From Taibaiella lutea (lineage in GTDB: Bacteria; Bacteroidota; Bacteroidia; Chitinophagales; Chitinophagaceae): DNA of 64,000 bases. Location of the stretch: assembly GCF_008629695.1 (NCBI RefSeq), contig NZ_VWSH01000002.1, positions 93,410 to 157,409 of the forward strand, read 5' to 3'. Each line of letters opens with the position of its first letter. Positions within the stretch are counted from its first letter, which is position 1. Of this stretch, positions 1 to 9,121 are shown one piece after another. The notes under the pieces are model-generated. The model searched no databases. It was not told the DNA's origin and saw only the letters and a program-made list of their open reading frames with translations. Made by a program: the position numbers and the translations under genes.

Positions 1-659
1 TTAACATCATGGAAATATTAACATCAAAATTTTTTGTTAATAAAGCAGAATATGACAGTAACAAAACTGTTTAGTTTAATGAAAAAGTGCCGTTAACAAT
101 TCAATATGATTTAGTGCGCCTTTCTATTAATCTTTTATAATCCGTAGATAATGAGAATTGCTTTTGTAAAATTCTTTCCTCCTTATTCATCCCTTTCTTT
201 TTAAAAGATCAGCAAACAGTATGGTTCTGTTACTAATCCTTTAACAGTGTTATAAGTTTTTGTGGATTAATTAGTTAAAACCTTCACAATGCCATTTCAT
301 GTAGTCGGCAGCAGAATTTCATTCTATCAAAACAATATTAATCCATTACAAATAATACAATTTAGTTTATTTTCTAAATAGAAAAATAGACGTTTTGAAA
401 TGCTATGAATACTTGAAATGCTTGTCTACTTTTATAATCTATTTGAATGTTTAAATATTGATATATAATTCAAGTTATTTCTTTCTTTTTGTTGTGGCAT
501 TATATTAAGCATTTCTCTTCATCAGGCACACGGATTACAGTATAGGTTTTGGTACAGCTTTTGGTATCAGGGTTTTAAGGCAGTTTTAATATGCTTGTGC
601 AGACGGCATGATTTACCAACGTTTTCATTATTTCCTAACAATTATAAAACAACACCCTT
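1..659. other. AT-rich non-coding leader region
   Basis: No convincing gene on either strand. The stretch is strongly AT-rich with scattered homopolymer runs. It presumably holds the promoter of the surface-protein gene starting at 660, but I could not pick a clean TAnnTTTG element with a good upstream partner. The direct repeat TTTTGG near 547 and 559 is the only local structure noticed. Confidence 0.5.
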
Positions 660-2282
660 ATGAAACACACATTGATGCTACCGTTTAAACCACTAAACCG
701 TATAGCCTTTGCTATACTTTCTTTCTGTTTCCTGCTGATTGGCGCAGCGACATCAAACGCCCAGTCCATTGTTGCGCCTACTTATACCGAAGCATTGTAT
801 GCCACAACGCCCACACAGATCTATACGCTTAATGTCGATATGCTGGAAGTACATCCCGCCAAACAACTGGAGGCTATGTGCTGGGACCTTTACGGACCTA
901 CATCCGGCGTTACCATTCAGGCAAGAGATTATACCGGAGCTGTTGCAACGGCTTTTCTCCCTACTGTTTCAGAATCGCAGCCCGATATCGTGCTGGCCAG
1001 CGATATGAGCAACCCGAGCCAATACCGTCTGGGTGTTGTTTACCTGAACAGCGCCTTCAGGGCAACCTTCGACACTTATCTTGTGCTTGGCACAGGAAGC
1101 GGTACACTTACGCTTAAGCATATAAGCTCGCAGGTCGTTTCTACGGATACGGCACGCTTTCCGCATATAGATATGTTCACCGATTTCGGTACCATGATAG
1201 GTGGTTATCCTTCTATGCACAAGTTTGTTATCTCTTACGCACAAAAAAACAGCCCCGCCCTGGATGTTTTTGAAAGAAACGGAGATATTATGGCCCCTAC
1301 CTCTTTTTCTCCGCCTTATCCTATTACAAGCGGTGAATTCTGTCCTTATGGCGGTGATGTTTCGGCGGTGTTCGATCCTGCCAGCGGCAAACAATATGCT
1401 TATTTTGCTATAGCCAACGGCAGCAACCTGGAACAAAAGCAGATATTCCTGAATGTACTGCCTGCTGTCGCACCTCCTATAGGAGCAACACCTATTACCA
1501 CGCTTTATGCAGGAGGGGTAAGTTCGGGACCGTTATTGCCAAGAATAGAATCGATGGGCTATAATGCTATAGGTTCGGGTATTGTGCAATGGGTTATCGG
1601 TTCTATCATTTCGAACCCCATTACTTTCAAGAATGAAATATGGGAATATAATCCGAATATGATGGGCGGGTTCAACTGTTCTTCACCTGCGTTTTCAACC
1701 GAGGAAAACCTGTGTGTATCTGTTTGTGCAGGTTCGGGCAAACCGAGCGGCAACATCTGCAATAAAAATTATAACATCGGATGGTACAACCAAAAGGTGG
1801 GTTTCATGACTCAGGCGATTGACGCTTCTACTGGCGCCATCAGCACAAGCTTCCCTGATTATTATAAAGCCAATGCAATACCCTGGGGATTTGTATGGAG
1901 CAAAGTTCCGATTGCAATAACCAGCTGCAGCAATTCGGGCAATGATCTTTTCACGGGCTGGTGGAATGAAGCCAATAAAATCTTCTTTAAACTGAAACCC
2001 GGCATCAGTGTTTACAGACCTGCGCCACCTACAGGCATTGCCAATATCATGAATGGCAAAGAGTTCTCTGTTTATCCTAATCCTGCAACCTACAGGCTGA
2101 CAGTTAGAGGGATTACAAAAGCTGATTACAGGATTGTAAATATTCTGGGTCAGGTAGTAGGCAGCGGTATCATTAATAGAGATGAATATCCGGTAGATTT
2201 ATCCGGTCTTTCATCGGGCACTTATTCGTTGACCTTGTTTAACGAAGGAGAAAGCCAAAGCGTTCAGTTTATTAAACAATAG
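660..2282 (+). CDS. T9SS type A sorting domain surface protein
   Basis: A 540-residue secreted protein. Residues 1-34 form a signal peptide: a basic start, a hydrophobic core, then SNA before Q35. The last 72 residues (about 469-540) are a typical T9SS type A sorting domain, with SVYPNPATYRLTV, an ILGQVVG turn and a closing SGTYSLTL strand. This domain directs outer-membrane export through the Por/type IX system. The roughly 430-residue body is beta-rich with several cysteines and matches no family I recognise. The ATG at 660 is chosen because the signal peptide begins there. The gene stands alone between an AT-rich leader and a terminator hairpin at about 2311. Location at the surface or secreted is well supported; function is unknown. 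Confidence 0.85.
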   Translation: MKHTLMLPFKPLNRIAFAILSFCFLLIGAATSNAQSIVAPTYTEALYATTPTQIYTLNVDMLEVHPAKQLEAMCWDLYGPTSGVTIQARDYTGAVATAFLPTVSESQPDIVLASDMSNPSQYRLGVVYLNSAFRATFDTYLVLGTGSGTLTLKHISSQVVSTDTARFPHIDMFTDFGTMIGGYPSMHKFVISYAQKNSPALDVFERNGDIMAPTSFSPPYPITSGEFCPYGGDVSAVFDPASGKQYAYFAIANGSNLEQKQIFLNVLPAVAPPIGATPITTLYAGGVSSGPLLPRIESMGYNAIGSGIVQWVIGSIISNPITFKNEIWEYNPNMMGGFNCSSPAFSTEENLCVSVCAGSGKPSGNICNKNYNIGWYNQKVGFMTQAIDASTGAISTSFPDYYKANAIPWGFVWSKVPIAITSCSNSGNDLFTGWWNEANKIFFKLKPGISVYRPAPPTGIANIMNGKEFSVYPNPATYRLTVRGITKADYRIVNILGQVVGSGIINRDEYPVDLSGLSSGTYSLTLFNEGESQSVQFIKQ

Positions 2283-2305
2283 AAGCCCCTCCCCCCCATT
2301 AATAC

Positions 2306-2341
2306 AAAAAACAGTCCGGCAATTTACCGGGCTGTTTTTAT
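2306..2341 (+). terminator. Rho-independent terminator after the T9SS protein gene
   Basis: A 9-bp stem pairs 2311-2319 with 2327-2335, with one G-T pair and a 7-nt loop. An A-run precedes it and a T-run follows. It begins 28 bases after the stop codon at 2282. Confidence 0.8.
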
Positions 2342-2623
2342 TTTCTATAATGCACTGATAGCGCTATGCCCATCTTTTATTTCCCCATAACTTTTTAAGA
2401 CGAAGCTTGTTTATACTTTTACAGTTATAACAGTATGGGACAGAAATGCAGAAAATACAGTAAGGCCAGAAAGAACAGGTTAATAAGCGCTCCGCAAAAG
2501 CAGGAGGGCAATGGTAAGAACAAACATGCCTTTAAGCGGAAATGCAGGAAGGGTTGATGTACATGCCAAAACAGCAAACCCGGTGTATGAAGGATTTGCT
2601 GTTTATTATGAAAGTAATGAACC

Positions 2624-2818
2624 TTATGTCGGCCTGTCTTTCGTGCTTCTGATAAGGCCTATGCCGGCAAAGAAGAATATAGCTCCCAATAATCCGTAGA
2701 GTACAATTTCTTTTACATTATAATTGCCACCGCCTCCGTGCAGGAACCTGACGCCGGCCATAATAAGGCCTATTACGCCCAGTAAGGATAATACGATGCC
2801 TAATACGCGCTTTTCCAT
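2624..2818 (-). CDS. Small two-helix membrane protein
   Basis: A 64-residue protein with two hydrophobic segments, about residues 5-25 and 36-57. A short glycine-rich linker (HGGGGNYN) separates them, and the tail is charged (RSTKDRPT). The overall form is a small inner-membrane helical hairpin. Small proteins of this form are common and uncharacterised in Bacteroidota. The basic start MEKR, two clean membrane helices and start placement support a real gene over the opposite-strand frame that overlaps it. No function is assigned. It is monocistronic, between a terminator on one side and a repeat field upstream. Confidence 0.6.
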   Translation of the reverse strand: MEKRVLGIVLSLLGVIGLIMAGVRFLHGGGGNYNVKEIVLYGLLGAIFFFAGIGLIRSTKDRPT

Positions 2819-3248
2819 ATGAATATTTTAGAGGATAACAAAAAAGTGCGGATGTAGTTTAATGGATCTTAAATTTCCGTTACAGTTAATATCCGAAAGA
2901 CAGACAGCGTTTGTGCGGTCGCGCAAAAGGAGCGGCTTTGTGTGCTGTGGAGAAAAGACAGGGTTAGCACTTTATCCTGTTTTTGTTGGAGAGCAGACAG
3001 GGTTAGCACCCTGTCCTGTTTTATGTCACCCTTTCAGGGCTTGGGTATTTACTGTATGGATTTTAAAAGACGGACAAAAGAAAGGCAGGGTTTGTGCCCT
3101 GCCTTGTTGTAAGAGAGACAGGGTTTGCACCCTGTCTCTTTGTATGTCGCCCTTGCAGGGCTTGCGGTATTTTATACCGGATGATGTTGTCTGTAGGCAA
3201 AAGCCTTTCGTTAGCTTAAGCCCACGGAATGCGCATCATGCATCGTTT
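2819..3248. repeat. Intergenic hairpin-repeat field (GACAGGGTT family)
   Basis: Four copies of a short hairpin built on GACAGGGTTnGCACCCTGTC occur at about 2957-2980 (arm degraded), 2996-3018, 3083-3103 and 3117-3136. The third copy has changed A-T to G-C on both sides of the stem (GGCAGGG with CCCTGCC), so pairing is preserved. A second element, ATGTCnCCCTTnCAGGGCTTG, occurs at about 3024-3044 and 3144-3164. An open frame runs through the plus strand here but is repeat sequence rather than a gene. Confidence 0.7.
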
Positions 3249-3938
3249 CTATTTTGCAGTGCCGGATGTGCCATCATTTTTGGGCTTCCTGCTGCTGCTT
3301 GTGTTGATAACGATGCGGGCGTTCCTGAATGCGCTTACAAATTCGGGCGATCTCTTATTGAAGTTGCCTGCCAGGTTATCCATCTGTTTAAGCTGCGCCG
3401 TGCCTTCCTGTATCTTTTCAGAAAGGTTGACGGTGGCTTGCTTTACTTCGCCCTTTACCAATCTGGGCGCAGGATTCATGCTTTTGTAATTTATTATAGA
3501 TGCCTGTAGTTCCTCCATTTCGTTATTGCCTACACCATAATCGCCCAATACCTCTAAAAGCGCAGTTGCTTTGTCGTATATAGCGTCTGCCACAACGGGT
3601 ATCGCATTATCCCTCAGCTTATCAAAATAAGACGGCGTAAATTCAAATTGTTTTTCGAGGCCAAAATCTTTAATATTTATGGCATACGATTTGATGTTGA
3701 GCGCCATTTGCTTGCATAGCTCTGTAAGATTGCTCCGTTCTACAGTCTTGGCATAGGTAATGCCGGTATTGTCCTGGTGCTGCGTATTCGCTTCAGGGTT
3801 TACTTCTATCCTGATTCTCCGGAATTGTGCCGCCGCATCTGCAAATGCGGGAATACTTTGCCATAGACCTTCGTGCTTCAATAGCACTGCTTCTGTTGCG
3901 GACCACATTGTTAGCTGGTCCTCTTGTTTTTTAGTCAT
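3249..3938 (-). CDS. Conserved hypothetical protein, helical
   Basis: A 229-residue cytoplasmic-looking protein with no signal peptide or membrane span. It appears mostly alpha-helical, with heptad-like stretches about residues 110-200. The C-terminus is Ser/Lys/Gly-rich (SSSRKPKNDGTSGTAK) and probably disordered. The spacing of leucines and charged residues suggests a four-helix or coiled-coil fold. I do not recognise a named domain. Start is the ATG at 3938, the first in frame. It stands alone, flanked by repeat fields on both sides. Codon use and composition look native. What it binds or does cannot be told from sequence. Confidence 0.65.
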   Translation of the reverse strand: MTKKQEDQLTMWSATEAVLLKHEGLWQSIPAFADAAAQFRRIRIEVNPEANTQHQDNTGITYAKTVERSNLTELCKQMALNIKSYAINIKDFGLEKQFEFTPSYFDKLRDNAIPVVADAIYDKATALLEVLGDYGVGNNEMEELQASIINYKSMNPAPRLVKGEVKQATVNLSEKIQEGTAQLKQMDNLAGNFNKRSPEFVSAFRNARIVINTSSSRKPKNDGTSGTAK

Positions 3939-4659
3939 CTTCTGAAAGATTTTTTAAATTAACCAATACATTTTTCATCTTTTCCTAATGCAGTTCGTTT
4001 GGCTTAATCTTCATTTTATCATATTGTCGCGGCGATGATAATTTATTCTTCTAAAACGCATGTTTTAATATATTATTATGGCGTTTGAAAAAAATATAAT
4101 AAAAATTTCCGCGCGCTCAGAGGTGTTCGCATTTGCGCATGAGGTGTTTGCAGCAGCGACAGTGGTTATAGATTTTGTGTCAGACCTTATTTCTTCTCAG
4201 TAAGCGGTGTCCGCACCCTTGCAGCGGCTATTTCTTCGCTGCAAGAGGTCTTCGCATTTGTGTCGCTGTTCATTTCTTCTACGTCAGCGGTCATTTCTTT
4301 TGTGTATGAGGTCATTTCCTGAGCGTCAGCGGCAATTTCTTCTGATTATATTAAAACCGATTATATGCATGAGGCCTTCGCACGCATGTAAGAGGCCTTC
4401 GCAAAGATGTAAGAGTGGCTCGCCGGAAATTTCAGGAGGGTTGCGCGTTTGTAAATGGCTGATTATTAGGCACTACAGTGCTTCGCTTTGAGAACGGAGT
4501 GGTTTGAACGTGGGAATGAGAAGTTTGCAGCTGTTTTTAGGAGGCTTGAAAATGGGTAAGAGGAGAGGGAATTGGTGTGTATTAGTATGGCTTTGTGTAC
4601 TGCGTTGGTTGCATATTTTACCATTCTCTCCATGTTTCGGTAATTAGATGTTTTGTGGC
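3939..4659. repeat. Non-coding stretch with a degenerate 20-25 bp repeat array
   Basis: Between about 4118 and 4440 there are many imperfect copies of a unit resembling AGAGGYSTTCGCAnnnATGTA, for example near 4121, 4246, 4370 and 4391. Related units (GTCATTTCnnnnGCGTCAGC) lie between. Spacing is irregular and units are diverged, unlike CRISPR. Open frames across it are low-complexity by-products. The first 170 bases are AT-rich leader of the gene at 3938. Confidence 0.6.
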
Positions 4660-6981
4660 TCAATCTTTAACTATCGCTTTCATCAATTGTGACAATGTAA
4701 CAGAAAAAGGCATTCCAGACCCTCTTCCTGTTTGATAATTCTTAAGCTTTGTTATATCCCATATTTTATCTTTAAATTCTTCTTCAACTTCATTTTCTAT
4801 TTTATAAACTAAGTAGAACTCTCCGCGAGGATTGGGATAGTTTTTAAGTACCATGTCTTGTTTTGAAAAAATTCGTGGCCCCTTATCATTTAGCTTTATT
4901 AAGCGAGCAGTTTTTGTTTCATTATTCCCGTGAAGCAAAAGATATCTGACACTGGTTACACCGCAGTCTAAATTTAATGATCCTCTATTTGATCCGGTTC
5001 TCAAATTATACAATCCATTTTCTTCAATCCATTTTAATTGTTCTTCACTTTTGTAAAATGCCACTAACACAAACGTTTCATCAGGCATCAATGATCGATT
5101 GTTGCCATAAGCTTCCGGAATGGGTTCATGAACTTCATCACTTAAACTATCTTTATGGATATCATAAGTCCGGTAAGCTGCTTTTTCTCTTTGCGATGCT
5201 CTATTCAAAAAATGCCTGACAACTTCATTTAAAAACTGCTTGACTTCCAGAGAGCCATCATTTGCTTTATCCGGACGAATCGCAAAAGCACCTAAACCAG
5301 GTAAAATTTCATGAAATCCTTTCTTCGAATAAGGTTCATTACTCTTTCCGGGATATAAAACGTAAACTCCACCTGTTCTTCTTATAGCATCCTTATAAGC
5401 GTGCATTTTCAATAAGTCTACCCTTTTGAAATTTCCTTTTGCTTCCTCTTCCTTTTCTTTGTTCAAAGAATTTTGAATATTTTCTTCATTCGCATCATTT
5501 TCCGGATCATCACCAAAGAGTTCTTTTAAATTTTCGACTTTATATTTTGCATCGAAGTGAATATGCACAATCAGTTCTTCTCTTTCAGCTTCTTCCTGAG
5601 AAATTGCTTCCGGCCATATGGATAATGTATAATCAGGTCGCATGTCTTTTGTCCAGCTACCGCCGGACGGATATTCCTTTTTACCTGAAAAGGACCTGTT
5701 AAAGCTAAATTCAATTTTTAGGTTCCTTATTTCATTTTTATATGTTCCTTCAATCGCTATGCGCTTTCCTCCTTTTAAATTCAGGCCCAAAGTTCCGCCA
5801 ATTACGTTTTTATTGATCGGTGTTATTAGTTGATCCAATCCTTTAGGCTTTATATTAAATATTTCGTTGACGATATCTAACAGCTTAAAGAATAACCAAT
5901 ATTCATAGAGCTTTGCCACATCGCGCTTACCAGCAGAATATACATCATCTCCGCCATGCCAAACTAATTTAGCTGCCAGTTCAAACATAAGCCAAGCCCG
6001 AAATACTTCTCTATAGCCTTCCTTCCGTTGAAGCACAGGACTATTAAGAGGTAATGTATTCAGCCTTGATACTTCCTTGAATACTGAATGATTTAAAAAT
6101 TGTTCTAACTGATCTTCTAATATCGCAGCTTCGCTGTGTAATCTTGTTTTGGTATCAACAATTATCTTTATTTTGCCTACTAAGTCCAAAAAACTCTCTA
6201 AGGCATACTTTACAAATTTATTTTCAGGTGTGTCTATAGATTCCTTTTTACTATAACTATTAATTTTTTGCGGAAGAGTTCTTAGAATTCCTTTTTGATT
6301 TAGGGTATGAAATTCAGGTATATTGATTCTATTTGAGGAGCCGGAGATTTGCCGCATAACATTGCTGTCAAATCTTTTCAGATTTCTAATATCTCTTTCC
6401 GCTTCTACTGTCATCCATTTCGTAACAGGATTAATCACAATTTTATGAATCGCATCTTTGAACTCTTCGGAATCCAAAACGGATTTAATAAAGGCAAAGC
6501 GCTGATATAATGTTGAAGGATCCTGTTCAAAATCTGTTTCAAGTAATTGTGTAACAGGCGAGGAGTGTTGCAGAATAAGGTCGGTGCATTTTTCTGTAAT
6601 ATCTTCCAACATCATCCTGTAATCACCTCTGTAATCGGTTTTCACCGATCTTACTTCAAGCTTTAATACACCACATTTTTGTCGTTCCTCATTCAAAATG
6701 TCGAAAGAGATGGTTCCTACATAAATGTTTGGAACTATTCTTCCTGAGTTTGAATTAGATCTTGAAGTTTTTATTAGTTCGTGACTATCGAATGAATAGC
6801 CGGATTCGAGTTGATATTCATAACTCAATCCTTCTTTAATCTGAATTTCAGCTTCCCCGTTTTCGAATGCTTCCGCCGCGTCTATTTTTAGAATTGAATT
6901 TTCATCGGACTGCTCTCCCCATAAAGTGATTTTTATGGAAGATTTATTATTCAGCAATATTTCAAATGTGGAAGATGTCAT
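4660..6981 (-). CDS. DUF2357 / McrC-like PD-(D/E)XK restriction subunit
   Basis: A 773-residue protein of the DUF2357 kind, the nuclease partner of McrB-like motor ATPases. The N-terminal half is helical and probably contacts DNA or the ATPase. The nuclease core shows RPDYTL at about residue 448 and, after a short insertion, FDAKYK at about 478. Together these give the D...D-x-K pattern of PD-(D/E)XK enzymes. The ATG at 6981 follows directly on the TAA of the McrB-like gene, so the two are translated as a pair. By analogy with LlaJI and McrBC the complex should cut DNA after nucleotide-driven translocation. It is the last gene of the operon. The sequence is more AT-rich than the flanks, which fits horizontal transfer. 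Nuclease assignment is firm; exact specificity is unknown. Confidence 0.8.
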   Translation of the reverse strand: MTSSTFEILLNNKSSIKITLWGEQSDENSILKIDAAEAFENGEAEIQIKEGLSYEYQLESGYSFDSHELIKTSRSNSNSGRIVPNIYVGTISFDILNEERQKCGVLKLEVRSVKTDYRGDYRMMLEDITEKCTDLILQHSSPVTQLLETDFEQDPSTLYQRFAFIKSVLDSEEFKDAIHKIVINPVTKWMTVEAERDIRNLKRFDSNVMRQISGSSNRINIPEFHTLNQKGILRTLPQKINSYSKKESIDTPENKFVKYALESFLDLVGKIKIIVDTKTRLHSEAAILEDQLEQFLNHSVFKEVSRLNTLPLNSPVLQRKEGYREVFRAWLMFELAAKLVWHGGDDVYSAGKRDVAKLYEYWLFFKLLDIVNEIFNIKPKGLDQLITPINKNVIGGTLGLNLKGGKRIAIEGTYKNEIRNLKIEFSFNRSFSGKKEYPSGGSWTKDMRPDYTLSIWPEAISQEEAEREELIVHIHFDAKYKVENLKELFGDDPENDANEENIQNSLNKEKEEEAKGNFKRVDLLKMHAYKDAIRRTGGVYVLYPGKSNEPYSKKGFHEILPGLGAFAIRPDKANDGSLEVKQFLNEVVRHFLNRASQREKAAYRTYDIHKDSLSDEVHEPIPEAYGNNRSLMPDETFVLVAFYKSEEQLKWIEENGLYNLRTGSNRGSLNLDCGVTSVRYLLLHGNNETKTARLIKLNDKGPRIFSKQDMVLKNYPNPRGEFYLVYKIENEVEEEFKDKIWDITKLKNYQTGRGSGMPFSVTLSQLMKAIVKD

Positions 6982-9120
6982 TTATGCTTCTGCGTAACTT
7001 GTAAATCCATTATCCAAAAGATTATGATACATTCTTGTAATCTTTTCTAAAGATGTAGGGTATTTGGCTATTTCCGCATGGTTCGGTGTTTCCTTTTTAT
7101 CAAAAACGTCCTTTATAGCTTGACCCTCTTTTAAGCATAACGATCCTAGTTGTTCTAAAACAGGTGCCAATTTTTTACGTGAACCATGTACCTTGGGCAA
7201 TAGTTTTTGCATAATGGCAGCATCTGTTATCATATCAATAGTCCACTCGGAATTCAATTTCTTAACTACGGCTGCAAACCTTAAAATTTCCGAAGCGCTT
7301 CTATATCCAAATTCAGATCCCGTTTTCTTAAGCTCTAAGAAGAATTCTAATAATGACTTATTCAAAGTCGTTATATCTTCTGCTTGTAGTGTTAGAGATT
7401 TTTCACTTGCCAGCGTTATAAAGTCTTGTCCCATTCCAGCTCCTTGATTCTTGATAGACTCCATATTTACTTCGGTTGCAGTATCAAGATAAGCCTTCAT
7501 TTCGCCTTCTGATACTCTGAACTCAATAACACTTGCGCGATCTAAAACCTTTGGACTAAACATGTAGGTTGTTTCATCAATATTAACTGTTCCGATAATA
7601 AACAGGTTGGAAGGAAGATTAATTTTCGAAGGGATTTTGTTCTTTTCTTCTTTAATACTGTGAAGTTCAATATCGGATTTCGATTCCATGGCACTTAAGA
7701 AATCAGCAAAATATCTTTCTACATGGCTCAGATTCATTTCGTCCAGAATCAGAAAATAAGGTTTGTTCTTATTCTCTTCTTTTTTTGATTCAATAATCAA
7801 TTTCAATGCGCCATTTTGAGGCATTATGTATTCATCAGGAATTAAAGCATTAGGAAAGCCAAGTAATGGTTCTCTGTTCGTCCAATCTGCTCCTACAGGA
7901 ACAATGCAATATTGAGAATCATCTTCACATATCCAGCTTGAAAAAGCTTGTGCAAGCTTGGTTTTACCTGAGCCGGAAAGACCTGTAAGTATTACAAATG
8001 GTTTGGTAAGTAATGCGCCTGTAAAACGAAGAATCAAATCATTTGATAATTGGAGATTGGATTTAGTTATCGAAGCTGCAATTGTTTTCGAATCAATATC
8101 GCTGAAGGTTTCAGATCTAAATCTTCCATTCACACTCTTTAGGAAATATTCTTGTCCTACTTCTGCAATATAAAATTCAGGATAATCAAATTCAAGTAGT
8201 TTTTTAAATGATTGTAAATCTAAACGACTTCCTGTGCCATTTGTCCATTGATTGGATAAGTAAAGGAATTGATTTTGATTATTATAGAGTATTGGTTCCG
8301 TAAAAGATCTTGCAATACCACCTTGACTTAAATCAGATTGATTAAGAAGCACCGGAGATGTTCTAAAGATGGAAGTAAGTTTGATGTCATCAAGCTCTAA
8401 AGATAAGTTTCCTGGTGCTTGATTTGGACGTATATATTTAAAAATAAGGTTATTCTCGTCATATTGTAATAAAAAATAAATTACTGCTCTGATAAATTTT
8501 CCAATCTCTTTGTGCTTCGTAATATATGGTAACTGACCTAAAAATCGTCTTTCCAAATAATTATATAGACTTTTGTTCTGAGTTAGTTTAAAAATGAATT
8601 TTCCAACAATAGCAGAACTTGCGTCAGGTATATTTATAACCTTTAGAAGAATAGAAGTGAAAAAATCTGAAGTTCCTCGAATCTTATAAGAACCTTCACT
8701 GCCGTTAACAATGGATTTTGCATCTAAACTATAGTCTTTTGTATTAAATGGTTTTAGGGCAATTGATTCGCTGTACTTATCGGAAGTAATATCAGAAAGA
8801 ACGAAATTTTCATTTAGCAAAAATCGGCCAATATCTTCTTGGCTTTTATTGATTTTGAATAAATCAAATACATCCATGTGGTCTTTGAGAGCGAGTGCTA
8901 ATTCTTTAATACAAACTGCATATAGAACATATTGACTTGGTAAAATGCAATGATTGTTATCAATTTTCATTTGTAAAGAATGAGAATCAACACTTGAGAC
9001 TTGATCAACCTCCATCAATCGTTGTTTATCTTCATCATTGAATATAAGCTCTGGCCAAATATCAATGGACCTGAATTTATTTTTCAGTTCACCAGCTAAT
9101 TCTCTATAATCTCTTAACAT
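6982..9120 (-). CDS. McrB-like AAA+ restriction ATPase/GTPase
   Basis: Motor subunit of the restriction complex. It has Walker A GLSGSGKT (about residues 380-387, lysine about 386), Walker B FLILDEMN (about 453-460), and the McrB-family signature NLFIIGTVNIDETT (about 510). This signature distinguishes McrB-type AAA+ GTPases from other AAA+ proteins. The roughly 370-residue N-terminal part is unlike E. coli McrB and presumably reads the DNA target. I place the start at the ATG at 9120 (712 aa). The longer frame begins with TTG at 9153 inside the methyltransferase gene, whereas 9120 lies one base after its TGA. The stop touches the ATG of the downstream DUF2357 nuclease. Nucleotide preference (GTP or ATP) cannot be read from sequence. 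Confidence 0.82.
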   Translation of the reverse strand: MLRDYRELAGELKNKFRSIDIWPELIFNDEDKQRLMEVDQVSSVDSHSLQMKIDNNHCILPSQYVLYAVCIKELALALKDHMDVFDLFKINKSQEDIGRFLLNENFVLSDITSDKYSESIALKPFNTKDYSLDAKSIVNGSEGSYKIRGTSDFFTSILLKVINIPDASSAIVGKFIFKLTQNKSLYNYLERRFLGQLPYITKHKEIGKFIRAVIYFLLQYDENNLIFKYIRPNQAPGNLSLELDDIKLTSIFRTSPVLLNQSDLSQGGIARSFTEPILYNNQNQFLYLSNQWTNGTGSRLDLQSFKKLLEFDYPEFYIAEVGQEYFLKSVNGRFRSETFSDIDSKTIAASITKSNLQLSNDLILRFTGALLTKPFVILTGLSGSGKTKLAQAFSSWICEDDSQYCIVPVGADWTNREPLLGFPNALIPDEYIMPQNGALKLIIESKKEENKNKPYFLILDEMNLSHVERYFADFLSAMESKSDIELHSIKEEKNKIPSKINLPSNLFIIGTVNIDETTYMFSPKVLDRASVIEFRVSEGEMKAYLDTATEVNMESIKNQGAGMGQDFITLASEKSLTLQAEDITTLNKSLLEFFLELKKTGSEFGYRSASEILRFAAVVKKLNSEWTIDMITDAAIMQKLLPKVHGSRKKLAPVLEQLGSLCLKEGQAIKDVFDKKETPNHAEIAKYPTSLEKITRMYHNLLDNGFTSYAEA

Positions 9121-9121
9121 A

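Noticed and set aside
2511-2699. Plus-strand open frame of 62 codons
   Set aside because: Overlaps the better-supported minus-strand two-helix membrane protein and has no domain features.
2862-3509. Plus-strand open frame of 215 codons
   Set aside because: It is made of hairpin repeats and then overlaps the minus-strand gene at 3249-3938; cysteine-rich low-complexity translation.
4118-4440. CRISPR-like array
   Set aside because: Units are degenerate, spacing is irregular, there are no unique spacers of constant length, and no cas genes are present.
4207-4491. Plus-strand Arg/Ser/Cys-rich open frame
   Set aside because: It is a translation of the degenerate repeat array.
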